From: Aliishimia sp965656085
Lineage (GTDB): Bacteria > Pseudomonadota > Alphaproteobacteria > Rhodobacterales > Rhodobacteraceae
Direction: 5' to 3'
Length of the DNA: 64,000 bases
NCBI GenBank assembly: GCA_965656085.1
Contig: CBFHJA010000022.1
Coordinates: 1-64,000, forward strand
Part shown: piece by piece, positions 17,440 through 26,224 of the stretch
How positions within the stretch are numbered: the first letter of the stretch is position 1
How the letters are laid out: the number at the start of each line of letters is the position of its first letter
Translations under genes and position numbers: made by a program
The notes under the pieces: model-generated
Told to the model about the DNA's origin: nothing
Databases searched by the model: none
Seen by the model: the letters and a program-made list of their open reading frames with translations, nothing else

Positions 17440-17925
17440 ATGGCCCAACTCCTGATCGTGTATCACTCCAAGACCGGCGGATCCCGGCAAATGGCCGAAG
17501 CGGCGGCAGAGGCAGCACGCGGCGAGGTCGACACCGTCCTGACGACTGCGCAGGACGCCGGGCCGGACGCTCTTCTGGCCGCCGATGGCTACATCTTTTG
17601 CGCACCCGAAAACCTCGCGGCGATTGCCGGGCTGATGAAGGATTTCTATGACCGCTGCTATTACCCGGTCCTCGGCCGTATCGAGGGGCGGCCTTACGCG
17701 CAGATGGTCTGCGCGGGTTCGGATGGTGAAAACGCCGCCCGGCAGACCGCGCGCATTGCCCAAGGATGGCGGCTCCGGGAGGTTCAGCCGCCGCTGATCG
17801 TCTGCACCCATGCCCAGAGCCCGGAGGCGATCCTCGCTCCGAAGACCATTCCGGAGAACGACCTCGAAAAATGCCGCGAGATGGGTGCCGCCTTGGGAGC
17901 CGGATTGAGCCTCGGGGTGTTTTGA
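17440..17925 (+). CDS. Flavodoxin/NADPH-dependent FMN reductase-like protein
   Basis: A 161-residue flavodoxin-fold protein. AQLLIVYHSKTGGSRQMAE at the start is the phosphate-binding loop for FMN (SKTGGSRQM), and DGYIFCAPENLAAIAGLMKDFYDRCYY is the second FMN contact region of flavodoxin-like reductases. GRPYAQMVCAGSDGENAARQ forms a later strand and loop. It is probably a small quinone or flavin reductase; the electron donor is unknown. The ATG at 17440 is chosen because the fold begins there, giving the normal length; further ATGs upstream would add an unrelated stretch. It is divergent from the ABC exporter operon. Confidence 0.72.
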   Translation: MAQLLIVYHSKTGGSRQMAEAAAEAARGEVDTVLTTAQDAGPDALLAADGYIFCAPENLAAIAGLMKDFYDRCYYPVLGRIEGRPYAQMVCAGSDGENAARQTARIAQGWRLREVQPPLIVCTHAQSPEAILAPKTIPENDLEKCREMGAALGAGLSLGVF

Positions 17926-18003
17926 CAGGCCCGGACAGGATCGGCATCTGTGAGAGGCGCTTACAGCCCATGGGTGCGCAACGCGGAGCGCAAGAGAGGT
18001 GCC

Positions 18004-18828
18004 ATGACACAGTCTGAGACCAACGCGGCCCAAGCCGCCGCCTATTACGACGCCGAGGATGTGGCGCGTTTCTACCGGCTCTGCTGGGGAGGCGCCGACA
18101 TTCATATCGGGCGCTATCAGACGGGCGCCGAAACGGTTGCCGAGGCCTCGCAGGCGATGACGCGCCACCTGCTCTGCTTGGCGGGGCTGACAGCGGGGGA
18201 CCGGGTTCTCGACATCGCCTGCGGCTATGGCGGCACGCTCCGGGCGCTTGCGCGGCTGGGCTGCGCGCCCGCCGGGATCGACATCTCGCAGGTTTGCGTG
18301 GACGAGGCCCGGCGGGCCAATATCACGGCGGGTCTCGGGGACCGGATCACGGTCCGCAAAGGCGATTTTCATGATATCGACAGCCCCGATGCGGCGTGGG
18401 ACGCGTGCGTCTGTCAGGAATCGATCATTCATTCCACCGACCGCCCCCGCGTGGTCTCGGAGGTCTTTCGCGTCCTGCGCCCCGGCGGTGTCTTCGCCTT
18501 TTCCGACATACTGACAGCGCCGGACGCCGATCTTGCCGTCGTCGATGCCGCCTTCGCGCGTCTCGGCGTCCGGGGCGGGGCCACGCCGGCGGACTACCGC
18601 CGCATGACCGAAGCTGCCGGGTTCGAGATCCTCCATGCCGAGGAACGGCACGCGGATATCAAGGCGCATTATGCGAAGCTGGCAACGCAGCTTGAAACGC
18701 CCCCGCCCGGGCTATGCGCCGAGGCCGTGGACAGGCTGAAAAGCAGCATCGCGCACTGGCAAACGGCCTTGGCGGGCGAACACATCACATGGGCCTGTTT
18801 CGTGGCCCGAAAGCCGGGGCAAGGGTGA
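18004..18828 (+). CDS. SAM methyltransferase, sarcosine/dimethylglycine-methyltransferase-like
   Basis: A 274-residue class I methyltransferase. The opening AAAYYDAEDVARFYRLCWGG followed by ADIHIGRY closely resembles sarcosine/dimethylglycine N-methyltransferases that make glycine betaine. The SAM motif is VLDIACGYGGTLRAL (about residues 68-82), followed by GIDISQVCVDEARR, and the fourth strand motif is VCQESIIHSTDR. Those family features support methyl transfer to a small amine or carboxylate, but no glycine/sarcosine methyltransferase partner is adjacent, so betaine synthesis is not established. AGAGGTGCC precedes the ATG at 18004. Confidence 0.7.
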   Translation: MTQSETNAAQAAAYYDAEDVARFYRLCWGGADIHIGRYQTGAETVAEASQAMTRHLLCLAGLTAGDRVLDIACGYGGTLRALARLGCAPAGIDISQVCVDEARRANITAGLGDRITVRKGDFHDIDSPDAAWDACVCQESIIHSTDRPRVVSEVFRVLRPGGVFAFSDILTAPDADLAVVDAAFARLGVRGGATPADYRRMTEAAGFEILHAEERHADIKAHYAKLATQLETPPPGLCAEAVDRLKSSIAHWQTALAGEHITWACFVARKPGQG

Positions 18829-18840
18829 GGCAAGCCCCCG

Positions 18841-19407
18841 TCAGTAGAAGCCGATTTCCCTGACATCGACCTGTGCCTCATGGTCCCGGCCATAGGCCAC
18901 CACGGCAACCGATGAGAGGCCCTCCGCGCGCGGCACAGCGCGCAGAAGCCGCCCGGAGCGGTTGAACGCCGTCAAGGGCAGGCGTACTTCAGACCAGTCT
19001 TGCGTCACGTCGAACCCCGCCTGATAGTATTGCCACGGCAGGATCGTGCCGCCCGTGCGCAGATGCACGAAATAGCGCTGATCGTTGCCGCGCACGACAA
19101 GGCGCACGCCCGTGACCCCGTCCGGCGCGCCCTCGGGAAGCTCCATCCGCATCTGGATGAACCCGCCGTTGTTGGCTGTGCTGACGGTGCCGGTCATCCG
19201 CGCATAGCTCTCGCCCGTGTCGGTGCGGAACGTGACCTGCCCCGACGACACGCCGCCCATCACGGTATCGGAAAAGAATCGCCAGCGATCTTGTGCCTGC
19301 ATCTCGAAGCGGTCCAGCGTGAGGTCTTCGGCCATGGCGGGCAGGGGCAACAGGAGGAAAATTGCGAGCAGCCGCTTGAAGGCCGTCATCTGGGGAAAAC
19401 GCATCAT
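18841..19407 (-). CDS. CIA30-domain secreted protein
   Basis: A 188-residue protein with an N-terminal signal peptide (FKRLLAIFLLLPLPAMAED) and a single galactose-binding-like CIA30 domain. RWRFFSDTVMGGVSSGQVTF is the diagnostic opening of the family (WxxxSDxVMGGxS), and GGFIQMRMEL and GNDQRYFVHLRT are its central strands. In mitochondria CIA30 assists complex I assembly; bacterial members are secreted and their function is not known. AAAGGATCT precedes the ATG at 19407. The gene is convergent with the methyltransferase gene, 12 bp between the stops. Confidence 0.8.
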   Translation of the reverse strand: MMRFPQMTAFKRLLAIFLLLPLPAMAEDLTLDRFEMQAQDRWRFFSDTVMGGVSSGQVTFRTDTGESYARMTGTVSTANNGGFIQMRMELPEGAPDGVTGVRLVVRGNDQRYFVHLRTGGTILPWQYYQAGFDVTQDWSEVRLPLTAFNRSGRLLRAVPRAEGLSSVAVVAYGRDHEAQVDVREIGFY

Positions 19408-19444
19408 AGATCCTTTCGGACTCTGATATAAGCGCGCGCGGCCC

Positions 19445-20515
19445 TCATGCAATCGCGCCCAGAATTTCCTGCGCGGCCTGCTCTCCCGTCGCCAGCGCGC
19501 CCTCGATCAGCCCGGGGCTGACCGTGGCAGCTTCGGAAACTGCGAAGCGGACACGCCCACCGAGATGCGGGGCCCGGACACAGTCCGGCCCAATCTCGGG
19601 ATGGACCGGCGTCTCCGCCAGATCTCGCGGCGTGGCGATGCCCGGATCGCTGGCCCAGTCCTGCACAACCAGTTGCACCGGCTGCGCCGCTTCGGGGCCG
19701 AAACAGGCGGCGACTTGCGCCAGAATGGCCTGCCGCAACCGGTCCGGGTTCTCTTGGCGCACCTCCGCAGGCCAGCCCACGAAGCCAAAGATCGCCGCGG
19801 GCGTGCCACCGGGTCCGCAATGGTCATGCGCCTCCACGAGGGGACCGGTCCGGCTTGCAATCCGCCCCGACAGCCCCGCATCGCGCCAGAACGGGCGGTC
19901 ATAGAGCAGCACTGCCTTGGCATGGGTGCTCATCCATGTCGGGCTTTGCCGCAGCGCCTCCAGCAGCGCCGGGCTGGCCCATGGCATCTCCAGCGTCGCC
20001 CCGGCCACGCGCAGCGGCACCGCCACAAGCACCCGATCCGCTGTCACCTCTTCGCCGGAGGCCAACGCCACGCGGACGCGATCCGCACCGTCCTCCCTGA
20101 TCCCGGCCACCGGCGCCGACAGGCGTACACGGGACGGCTCCACCTGCCGCGCCATCGCCCCCACAAGCCCGGTCGGCCCGCCCTTGATCCGCACCATGCC
20201 GTCCTGCCCAGGCAGAGGCTGGCGCAGCGGTTCGGGACCATAGCCAAGAATAACCGCATCGCCGTCGTTGAACTGCGGATAGGTCTCAAGGCCAAGATCG
20301 CGCAGCAACCGCGCCACCACGGGCTGATAGGACGGCCAGACCCAAGTCGGGCCGAGATCGGCCAGCACCGCGCCCGTCCCCGGCGCGCGCAGGGCATGGA
20401 TACGGCCCCCGATCCGGTCCCCGGCCTCCATGACGTGCACATCCACCCCGGCTGCGCGCAACGTCGCCGCAGCGGTCAGCCCCGCCAATCCGGCCCCAAT
20501 GACAATGATTTTCAA
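19445..20515 (-). CDS. Flavin-dependent amine oxidase
   Basis: A 356-residue flavoprotein of the amine oxidase family. It begins LKIIVIGAGLAGLTAAATL (FAD-binding Rossmann), followed by VHVMEAGDRIGGRIHALR, the second FAD-ribose contact with the GG-R-I motif. VLVAVPLRVAG and FGFVGWPAE are mid-protein family segments; the C terminus HLGGRVRFAVSEAATVSPGLIEGAL contains the last FAD contact. The length is somewhat short for monoamine oxidases (about 450). I chose the TTG at 20515, with CGGGGGCG upstream, because the Rossmann motif starts there and the gene would otherwise overlap the upstream ligase gene. The substrate is unknown. Confidence 0.78.
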   Translation of the reverse strand: MKIIVIGAGLAGLTAAATLRAAGVDVHVMEAGDRIGGRIHALRAPGTGAVLADLGPTWVWPSYQPVVARLLRDLGLETYPQFNDGDAVILGYGPEPLRQPLPGQDGMVRIKGGPTGLVGAMARQVEPSRVRLSAPVAGIREDGADRVRVALASGEEVTADRVLVAVPLRVAGATLEMPWASPALLEALRQSPTWMSTHAKAVLLYDRPFWRDAGLSGRIASRTGPLVEAHDHCGPGGTPAAIFGFVGWPAEVRQENPDRLRQAILAQVAACFGPEAAQPVQLVVQDWASDPGIATPRDLAETPVHPEIGPDCVRAPHLGGRVRFAVSEAATVSPGLIEGALATGEQAAQEILGAIA

Positions 20516-20537
20516 GACGCGCCCCCGCAATCCGCGA

Positions 20538-22373
20538 TCAACCCGCCGCGATATTCCCCGCCGCACCGCCTTCGAACAGCGCCTCGACCTCCGCAGCGCG
20601 GTTGGCAAGGATCTGACGTTGGTTCAGATAGGCCTTGTCGGTGATCTCCCCGGCATCGGGATCGGGCGGGGCGAGCAGGAACCGCGCCTGTGCGGCAAAG
20701 CGGGACGAGCCGCCGCCTTCCGCGCGGAGCTTCGCCAGCCCCTCCGCGATATGCGCCCGCACCGGCTCTGCGGCCAGAACGTCGGCCATTGGCGCGTCGT
20801 CCTCAAGGCCTGCAGAGGCACGGCACGCCGCCTCGTTGGGGATGAGCAGAAACCCCGCCGCGTCGCGATCATGTCCGGCCACCACGATATCCTGCACCAG
20901 CGGTGCGAGCGCATCGATGCCGCGCAGGCGCAGATCGCCCACATGGACCCATGTCCCGGAGGCCAGCTTGAAATCCTCCGAGACGCGCCCGTCAAAGCAC
21001 AGTCCCTTGGCCGGATCGTCCGGGTCCGCGAAGCGCGCCGCATCTCCGATGCTGTAGAACCCGTCCGCGTCGAAGGCCTCAAGGGTCTTTTCTGGGTTGC
21101 GGAAATAGCCCGGCGTGATGCTCGGCCCCTTGACCCAGACCTCCTGCTTGCCCGCGTTTGGCGTGAGCTTCAGCGTCACCCCCGGCACGGGCAGGCCAAT
21201 ATTGGACGCCTCGGGCGTGGGGAACTGCCGATGCGTGGCGAGCGGCGCCGTCTCGGTCGAGCCCCATGCGCCGACAAAGGGCAACACCGTGCCGTCATGC
21301 GCCAGCGACATTTCGCGGAACCGGGTCTGGATGCCCTCGGGCAGCGCCGCACCCGCGTTCATCGCAAGGTCCATCCCGAAGAACAGCTCACGGAATTCGG
21401 CGTCCTCGGCCACCGCATCGGCGAGCATGGCAAAGCCGCGCGGCACGTTGAGTGCCATCGTCGGGCGGATCTCCTTGAAGTTGGCGATGGTCTTGCCGAT
21501 CAGCGGCGGCGCGGGTTTGCCGTCGTCGATATACATCGACCCGCCATTGCGCAGGACCATGTTCATGCAGAAATTCGCCCCGAACGTGTGGCTCCATGGC
21601 AGCCAGTCCACGAGCACCGGCGGGCGGTCCTTGAGGAAGGTCCAGACCTCGCGATGAGCTTCCTGATTTGCGGTCAACATGCGTTGCGTGTTGATCACCG
21701 CCTTCGGAGTGCCGGTCGAGCCCGAGGTGAACAGCAGCTTCGCGATGGTGTCCGGAGTGACCTGCGCAAAAGCGGCCTCCACCGCCTCCGCCGCGCCGGG
21801 ATCGCGCGCGGCCTCGAACACCTGCACGCCGCGCCCGGCACTGTCACGGGAGGCGAGGATGACGCCGCCATGGGCCGGGGCAATCGTGTCCAGCGCCGCA
21901 CCATAGGGGCCGGTATCGGAGACAAACACCACCGCCGGATCGAGCAGCCGCACCATCTCCGTCAGTTTGGCGTGGTCCTTCGACATCAGCGAATAGGCCG
22001 TCGAGACCACCGCGATCGGCACGCCCACCTGCATCGCGGCGAGGCACAGAATGCCAAGATCGACGGAGTTCTCCGACAGCGCCAGCACCGGGCGCTCCGG
22101 CGAGGCCTCCGTGGACAAGAGCCACCCCGCGACCTCGCGCACCTCCTGCAAGGCCGCGCCATAGCTCAGCCGACGCCAGCCCGCGCCCTCGCGCTCCGCA
22201 AAGAGCACCCGGTCCGGGGCCTCCTGCGCCCAGCGGACCAGCCAATCGCCGACACAGCGCGCGGGCTCCGGCAAGGGGGTCGGGCTGGTCAGGATCACGT
22301 TGCCGGCGGCATCCGTGTCGGTGGTGACGCGCGCGGGCGCGAACAAGGCCGCGTAACGATCCAATGTCGACAT
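20538..22373 (-). CDS. Feruloyl-CoA synthase-like AMP-forming ligase
   Basis: A 611-residue acyl-adenylate-forming ligase. Motif A3 is LLFTSGSTGTPKAVINTQ (about residues 207-224) and the A5-like region reads WGSTETAPLATHR. The tail YSIGDAARFADPD and DFKLASGTWVHVGDLRLRG matches the variant C-terminal hinge of feruloyl-CoA synthases, with the catalytic Lys in EDFKLASGTWV. It would activate a phenylpropenoate or related acid to its CoA ester. No vanillin-forming hydratase lies beside it, and the nearby Rieske oxygenase and amine oxidase do not define a pathway, so the substrate is inferred from family only. GAGGG precedes the ATG. Confidence 0.8.
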   Translation of the reverse strand: MSTLDRYAALFAPARVTTDTDAAGNVILTSPTPLPEPARCVGDWLVRWAQEAPDRVLFAEREGAGWRRLSYGAALQEVREVAGWLLSTEASPERPVLALSENSVDLGILCLAAMQVGVPIAVVSTAYSLMSKDHAKLTEMVRLLDPAVVFVSDTGPYGAALDTIAPAHGGVILASRDSAGRGVQVFEAARDPGAAEAVEAAFAQVTPDTIAKLLFTSGSTGTPKAVINTQRMLTANQEAHREVWTFLKDRPPVLVDWLPWSHTFGANFCMNMVLRNGGSMYIDDGKPAPPLIGKTIANFKEIRPTMALNVPRGFAMLADAVAEDAEFRELFFGMDLAMNAGAALPEGIQTRFREMSLAHDGTVLPFVGAWGSTETAPLATHRQFPTPEASNIGLPVPGVTLKLTPNAGKQEVWVKGPSITPGYFRNPEKTLEAFDADGFYSIGDAARFADPDDPAKGLCFDGRVSEDFKLASGTWVHVGDLRLRGIDALAPLVQDIVVAGHDRDAAGFLLIPNEAACRASAGLEDDAPMADVLAAEPVRAHIAEGLAKLRAEGGGSSRFAAQARFLLAPPDPDAGEITDKAYLNQRQILANRAAEVEALFEGGAAGNIAAG

Positions 22374-22573
22374 GGAGCCCTCGCCTTTCTGTTAATGGGT
22401 AACCGTTAGCCTAGCCATGCCACCGCCGCTTCTGCAAGCACGCAGCGCGCCGCGCGAGGCTGCCGGTCCCGTTCTCCTCCAGGGCGAATCAGTACCTTCA
22501 GGTATTGACATTGTGAAGCCCCTTCCGCCATCTGGGCTGCACGAGCCCACGCCCCTCAGTCAGGACCCCGCGC

Positions 22574-23500
22574 ATGGACACCGCCGCCCGCCTCGCCGCT
22601 CTGAAAGCCCGCATGGTGCTCCCGGCGATCTGCGCGCCGATGTTCCTCGTCACTGGCCCCGAGATGGTGATCGCGGCCTGCCATGCGGGGATCATGGGCG
22701 CGTTCCCGGCCACGAATGCGCGCACCACCGAGGATTTGCGCCGCTGGCTCATCGAGATTTCCGCCGCCGTTCAGCCGGATCACGGACCTTGGGCGCTCAA
22801 CATGATCACCCATTCCAGCTATGGTCGCTTCGACGAAGAACTTGCGCTCGTAGAGGAATTCCAGCCCAGTCTCGTGATCACCGCGCTTGGCGGCCCGCAC
22901 AGGGTGACAGAACAGGTCCATCGCTATGGCGGTCTCGTCTTCGCCGATGTGAACTCCCCCGCCTATGCGCGCAAGGCTGTGGAGAAGGGCGCGGACGGGC
23001 TCGTGCTGGTGTGTTCCGGCGCCGGGGGCCACACGGGCGAATACGCCATGATGCCCTTCATCGACGAGGTGCGGTCCTTCTTCGACGGCCCGCTGATCGT
23101 CGGCGGCGGCCTCAGCACCGGGCGGGCGATCCGCGCTGCCGAGGTGCTGGGCGCGGATTTCGCCTATCTCGGCACGCGGTTTCTGGCCACACGCGAGAGC
23201 ATGATCGAAGAGGCCTACCGCCAGATGGTGCTGGAGAGCGGCATGGAAGACCTCGTGGCCTCCCGCGCGATCACCGGCGCGCTTGGCAACTGGATGCGCG
23301 CGAGCGTCGAGGCGGCAGGGCTGTCGATAGAGGATATGGGCCGCGCCGCGAAGCTGGATTTCTCGTCGGACATGCATGACGGCGCGAAGGCGTGGAAGCA
23401 TGTCTGGAGCGCCGGGCAGGGCGTGGGCGCGGTATCGAAACCGGAGACCGTCGCGGATGTGGTCGCGGCATTGCAGGCGGATTATGCAGAGGCGCGATGA
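22574..23500 (+). CDS. Nitronate monooxygenase (2-nitropropane dioxygenase family)
   Basis: A 308-residue FMN-dependent TIM-barrel enzyme. LPAICAPMFLVTGPEMVIAA at the N terminus is the usual start of the barrel, FPATNARTTEDL follows, then VFADVNSPAYARKAVEKGAD, VLVCSGAGGHTGEYAMM (FMN phosphate region, about 146-163) and PLIVGGGLSTGRAIRAAEVLGADFAYLGTRF, the family's second phosphate-binding loop. It oxidises nitronates or, in related members, reduces acyl substrates. The 200-bp gap to the divergent ligase start contains no gene that I can see. The start at 22574 has the usual length. Confidence 0.85.
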   Translation: MDTAARLAALKARMVLPAICAPMFLVTGPEMVIAACHAGIMGAFPATNARTTEDLRRWLIEISAAVQPDHGPWALNMITHSSYGRFDEELALVEEFQPSLVITALGGPHRVTEQVHRYGGLVFADVNSPAYARKAVEKGADGLVLVCSGAGGHTGEYAMMPFIDEVRSFFDGPLIVGGGLSTGRAIRAAEVLGADFAYLGTRFLATRESMIEEAYRQMVLESGMEDLVASRAITGALGNWMRASVEAAGLSIEDMGRAAKLDFSSDMHDGAKAWKHVWSAGQGVGAVSKPETVADVVAALQADYAEAR

Positions 23501-23526
23501 CGCGATGGCACTGGCATAAACGGCGC

Positions 23527-24183
23527 TCAGCCCTCGCCCGGCGAGCGGGTCAGCATCGCGATGACCTCCTCGACCAGCGGGCCGGTGCCGGCCTCGCGCT
23601 CCAACGTCTGACGCAACACCGAGTCGCCCATCATGATCGCGTAGGCGATGTAGGCGCGCCGCCGCGCCAGCGCGGGCTCCAGCCCGTGCGCAGTGAGCAG
23701 CCCCTCGAAATAGGCAAGCCGGGTCTCATCCACCTCCCGCACCGCCGCCCGCGCCTGCGCATCGCGGCGGCCCCAATCGCGCACGGAGTCCTCGATGCGG
23801 GCCGCATCCGCCGATCTGGGGCGGCGGGTCAACTCGAAGAGACCCCGAAGCCGGGCTGTCGCGTCACCGGTGCGTCCGCTCAGACGTTCGATGATATTCG
23901 TCGTCGCCCGCTCCCGCCAGCGCGTCAGAAGCGCGGCAAGAAGCTCCGGACGCCCCTTGAAATGCCAGTAGAAACTGCCCTTGGTCACCCCAAGCCGCTT
24001 GCACAAGGCATCAATGCGAATACCCCGCACGTTCTCGTTCACGAGAATATCGGTCGCCGCATCAACCCAATCGCCATCCGTGAGCGGCGTTTTCTTGAAG
24101 CGCTGCGTCGGCGCGCGTTTGCGCCCGGGGGGGTCGGGGGTGGCGGCGCTGCCGCTCTCGGCTTCGGTCATGACGCTGAGCAT
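23527..24183 (-). CDS. TetR-family transcriptional regulator
   Basis: A roughly 218-residue repressor with a TetR DNA-binding domain: WVDAATDILVNENVRGIRID then ALCKRLGVTKGSFYWHFKGRPELLAALL, the latter being the recognition helix and following turn (about residues 62-88). The C terminus is a variable ligand-binding domain. The gene is divergent from the Rieske oxygenase gene, with about 65 bp between starts, so it may control that gene and itself. ATGs at 24183 and 24171 are both possible; neither has a convincing ribosome-binding site. Confidence 0.83.
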   Translation of the reverse strand: MLSVMTEAESGSAATPDPPGRKRAPTQRFKKTPLTDGDWVDAATDILVNENVRGIRIDALCKRLGVTKGSFYWHFKGRPELLAALLTRWRERATTNIIERLSGRTGDATARLRGLFELTRRPRSADAARIEDSVRDWGRRDAQARAAVREVDETRLAYFEGLLTAHGLEPALARRRAYIAYAIMMGDSVLRQTLEREAGTGPLVEEVIAMLTRSPGEG

Positions 24184-24248
24184 AGGACAACAATCGGCCC
24201 GGGAAAACGCCTGACCGCGCCCGGCCCCTGCAACGGAAAGGTGTTTCC

Positions 24249-25403
24249 ATGACAATCTCCGCTGAAGAACAAGGCATCATCCGCCGGATACTCGACCACA
24301 CCGAGGCGGGCAGCACCGACATGCTGGACGCGGTGATGCACAACCCGGTGAGCAACTACACCTGCCCGGACAAGCTGAAGCAGGAAATGGACACGCTGTT
24401 CCGCACCTTCCCGCTGATCCTTGGGCATAGCTCGGACCTGGCAGAGCCGGGCGACTTCCTGACCCATGATACAACGGGCGTGCCGATCCTCATCACCCGC
24501 ACCCGCGAGGGCACGGTCAAAGCCTTCCTCAACGTGTGCCGCCACCGCGGCGCGCGGCTCGAAGACAGGCCCTGCGGCAAGGCCCGCACCTTCTCCTGCC
24601 CCTACCACGCTTGGACCTATGATCTCGACGGGCGCTTGCGCGGCATGCCGCAACCGCAAGGCTTCGAGGGCGTGGACCGGGACGAGATCGCCTTGGTCGA
24701 ACTCCCGGCCTTCGAGCGCTTCGGCCTGATCTGGGTGCGGCCCTCAGCAGGCGACGCCCCGCTCGATATCGACGCGTGGCTCGCCCCGATGGCCGAACAG
24801 CTTGGCGGGCTCGATCTGGACGGCCATGTCGTCTACAAGAAATGGTCCCTGCCCAGGAATATGAGCTGGCGTCTGGCGCTGGAGGGCTTTCAGGAATGCT
24901 ACCATTTCTGCGCCGCCCACAAGCACACCGCCTGCGCGGGCTATCTCGACAATCAAAGCGTTTTCCTCAACCAGTACCCGCATGTGCGCCACTCGGTGCC
25001 GCTGCCGAAGATCGAAGAGCTGCGCGGCAAAGACCCGGAGACATGGGACTACCGCTCCTATTTCATGACCCAGAACTACCTCTTCCCGGCGAATTTCGTT
25101 CAGGTCATGACCGATCATGTCTATGTCCACACGATCATTCCGACCGGGCCGGGCACCTGCGAGTTTCAGTGCATGATGCTGATCCCCGAAGCGCCGCAGA
25201 CCGAGAAGGCGGAGGGATACTGGGCGAAGAACTACAAGGTGATCCGCACCGTGTTCGAAGAGGATTTCGTGATTGGCGAAAACATCCAGAAGGGTCTGAA
25301 TACCGGCGCGAACGAGCATTTCGTCTTCGGCAAATACGAGGTCGGCCTGCATCTGGGCCAGACCGCCATCGACGACGCGCTGGCGGGCCGCCTCACGGCC
25401 TGA
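24249..25403 (+). CDS. Rieske ring-hydroxylating oxygenase, large subunit
   Basis: A 384-residue Rieske non-heme iron oxygenase subunit. The [2Fe-2S] ligands are in NVCRHRGARL (Cys97/His99) and FSCPYHAWTYDL (Cys117/His120). The catalytic mononuclear-iron region is LEGFQECYHFCAAHKH, with the two His ligands, and an Asp ligand is expected in the C-terminal half. It resembles aromatic, betaine or choline-monooxygenase-type members; I cannot choose a substrate, and no reductase or ferredoxin gene lies beside it. AAAGGTGTTTCC precedes the ATG. It is divergent from a TetR gene that may regulate it. Confidence 0.86.
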   Translation: MTISAEEQGIIRRILDHTEAGSTDMLDAVMHNPVSNYTCPDKLKQEMDTLFRTFPLILGHSSDLAEPGDFLTHDTTGVPILITRTREGTVKAFLNVCRHRGARLEDRPCGKARTFSCPYHAWTYDLDGRLRGMPQPQGFEGVDRDEIALVELPAFERFGLIWVRPSAGDAPLDIDAWLAPMAEQLGGLDLDGHVVYKKWSLPRNMSWRLALEGFQECYHFCAAHKHTACAGYLDNQSVFLNQYPHVRHSVPLPKIEELRGKDPETWDYRSYFMTQNYLFPANFVQVMTDHVYVHTIIPTGPGTCEFQCMMLIPEAPQTEKAEGYWAKNYKVIRTVFEEDFVIGENIQKGLNTGANEHFVFGKYEVGLHLGQTAIDDALAGRLTA

Positions 25404-25420
25404 TGCCGCACAACGCGTAG

Positions 25421-25481
25421 GGTGGGCAATCTGCCCACCACGCCACAAAGCCACCGCGCCAAGGTGGGCAATCTGCCCACC
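25421..25481. repeat. Two identical 19-bp palindromes
   Basis: GGTGGGCAATCTGCCCACC occurs twice, at 25421-25439 and 25463-25481, each an inverted repeat (8-bp arms around a 3-nt ATC loop). The first starts 18 bp after the Rieske oxygenase stop; the second precedes the stop of the convergent acyltransferase gene (25496). They may be a pair of hairpin terminators or a REP-like element. No T run follows. Confidence 0.75.
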
Positions 25482-25495
25482 AAACCGCCACCGTT

Positions 25496-26224
25496 TCAAA
25501 GACCACGCGCGGTCCCGTCAAACACACCACACATCTCGCCGCGCAAGCGGCCCAGATCGTCATCCACCGACACGGACGGATCGCAGACGAAACTGTCCAG
25601 CACTTCGATCCGCACGGTTCCGGGCTTCGGAATGGTCCGGCCCTTGGGCAACAGCGGGCCCGAGCCGCAGATCACGATGGGGCGGATCGTCCGCCCGGTG
25701 TCACGCGCGGCCAGAATGGCGCCAGGCTTGAAGGCACCCAGAGTGTCACCGCCCGTGCGTGTGCCTTCAACGAAGAGCACCGCCGAGCGCCGGGCCGGCA
25801 TTGCGCGGATCGCGTCGGTGAGCGTGCCGAGCGCATGGCTTCCTTGCTTGCGGTCGATCTCCACGAGCCCGGCCCGGCGAAACCCGCGCGACAGGAAGCC
25901 GGAGTCAAAAAGTTCCTTCTTGGCCGCGAAGGTGAACCACTTTTCATCCGGGATCGTGTCCATCAGCGTGAACCCGTCAAGATGCGAGCGGTGATTGACC
26001 ACGATGATACTGCCCGTGTCCGCCGCGATGGCCGCGCGGGCCGCCGGGCTGATCTCGGTCTTGACGTCGAGCATCCAGAGCATCCGCGAGCAGGCGCGCT
26101 TGACCTTGCGCCAGTACCAGCCGCGAAAGCCGGGCCGCTCGGGCAGGCGTGAGGCGATGCCCGCAATGAAACCGAAATAGATGGGAGCGACCACACAGAG
26201 CAGGCCGAGTTTGATCACGCGCAT
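25496..26224 (-). CDS. PlsC-like 1-acylglycerol-3-phosphate acyltransferase
   Basis: A 242-residue membrane-associated acyltransferase. It starts with a hydrophobic segment (IKLGLLCVVAPIYFGFIAGIA). The catalytic HX4D motif is in VVNHRSHLDGFTL, the FAAKKELF region follows, and LFVEGTRTGGD is the second substrate-binding motif (EGTRT). It transfers acyl groups to lysophosphatidate or a related lysophospholipid. The ATG at 26224 is chosen because the membrane segment begins there; no good Shine-Dalgarno is seen. It is divergent from mutM across a 446-bp gap. Confidence 0.8.
   Translation of the reverse strand: MRVIKLGLLCVVAPIYFGFIAGIASRLPERPGFRGWYWRKVKRACSRMLWMLDVKTEISPAARAAIAADTGSIIVVNHRSHLDGFTLMDTIPDEKWFTFAAKKELFDSGFLSRGFRRAGLVEIDRKQGSHALGTLTDAIRAMPARRSAVLFVEGTRTGGDTLGAFKPGAILAARDTGRTIRPIVICGSGPLLPKGRTIPKPGTVRIEVLDSFVCDPSVSVDDDLGRLRGEMCGVFDGTARGL

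Noticed and set aside
20430..22409. A 659-codon open frame antisense to the feruloyl-CoA-synthase-like gene
   Set aside because: Composition is Arg/Ala/Gly-biased and no motif is seen, while the opposite strand has intact ligase motifs.
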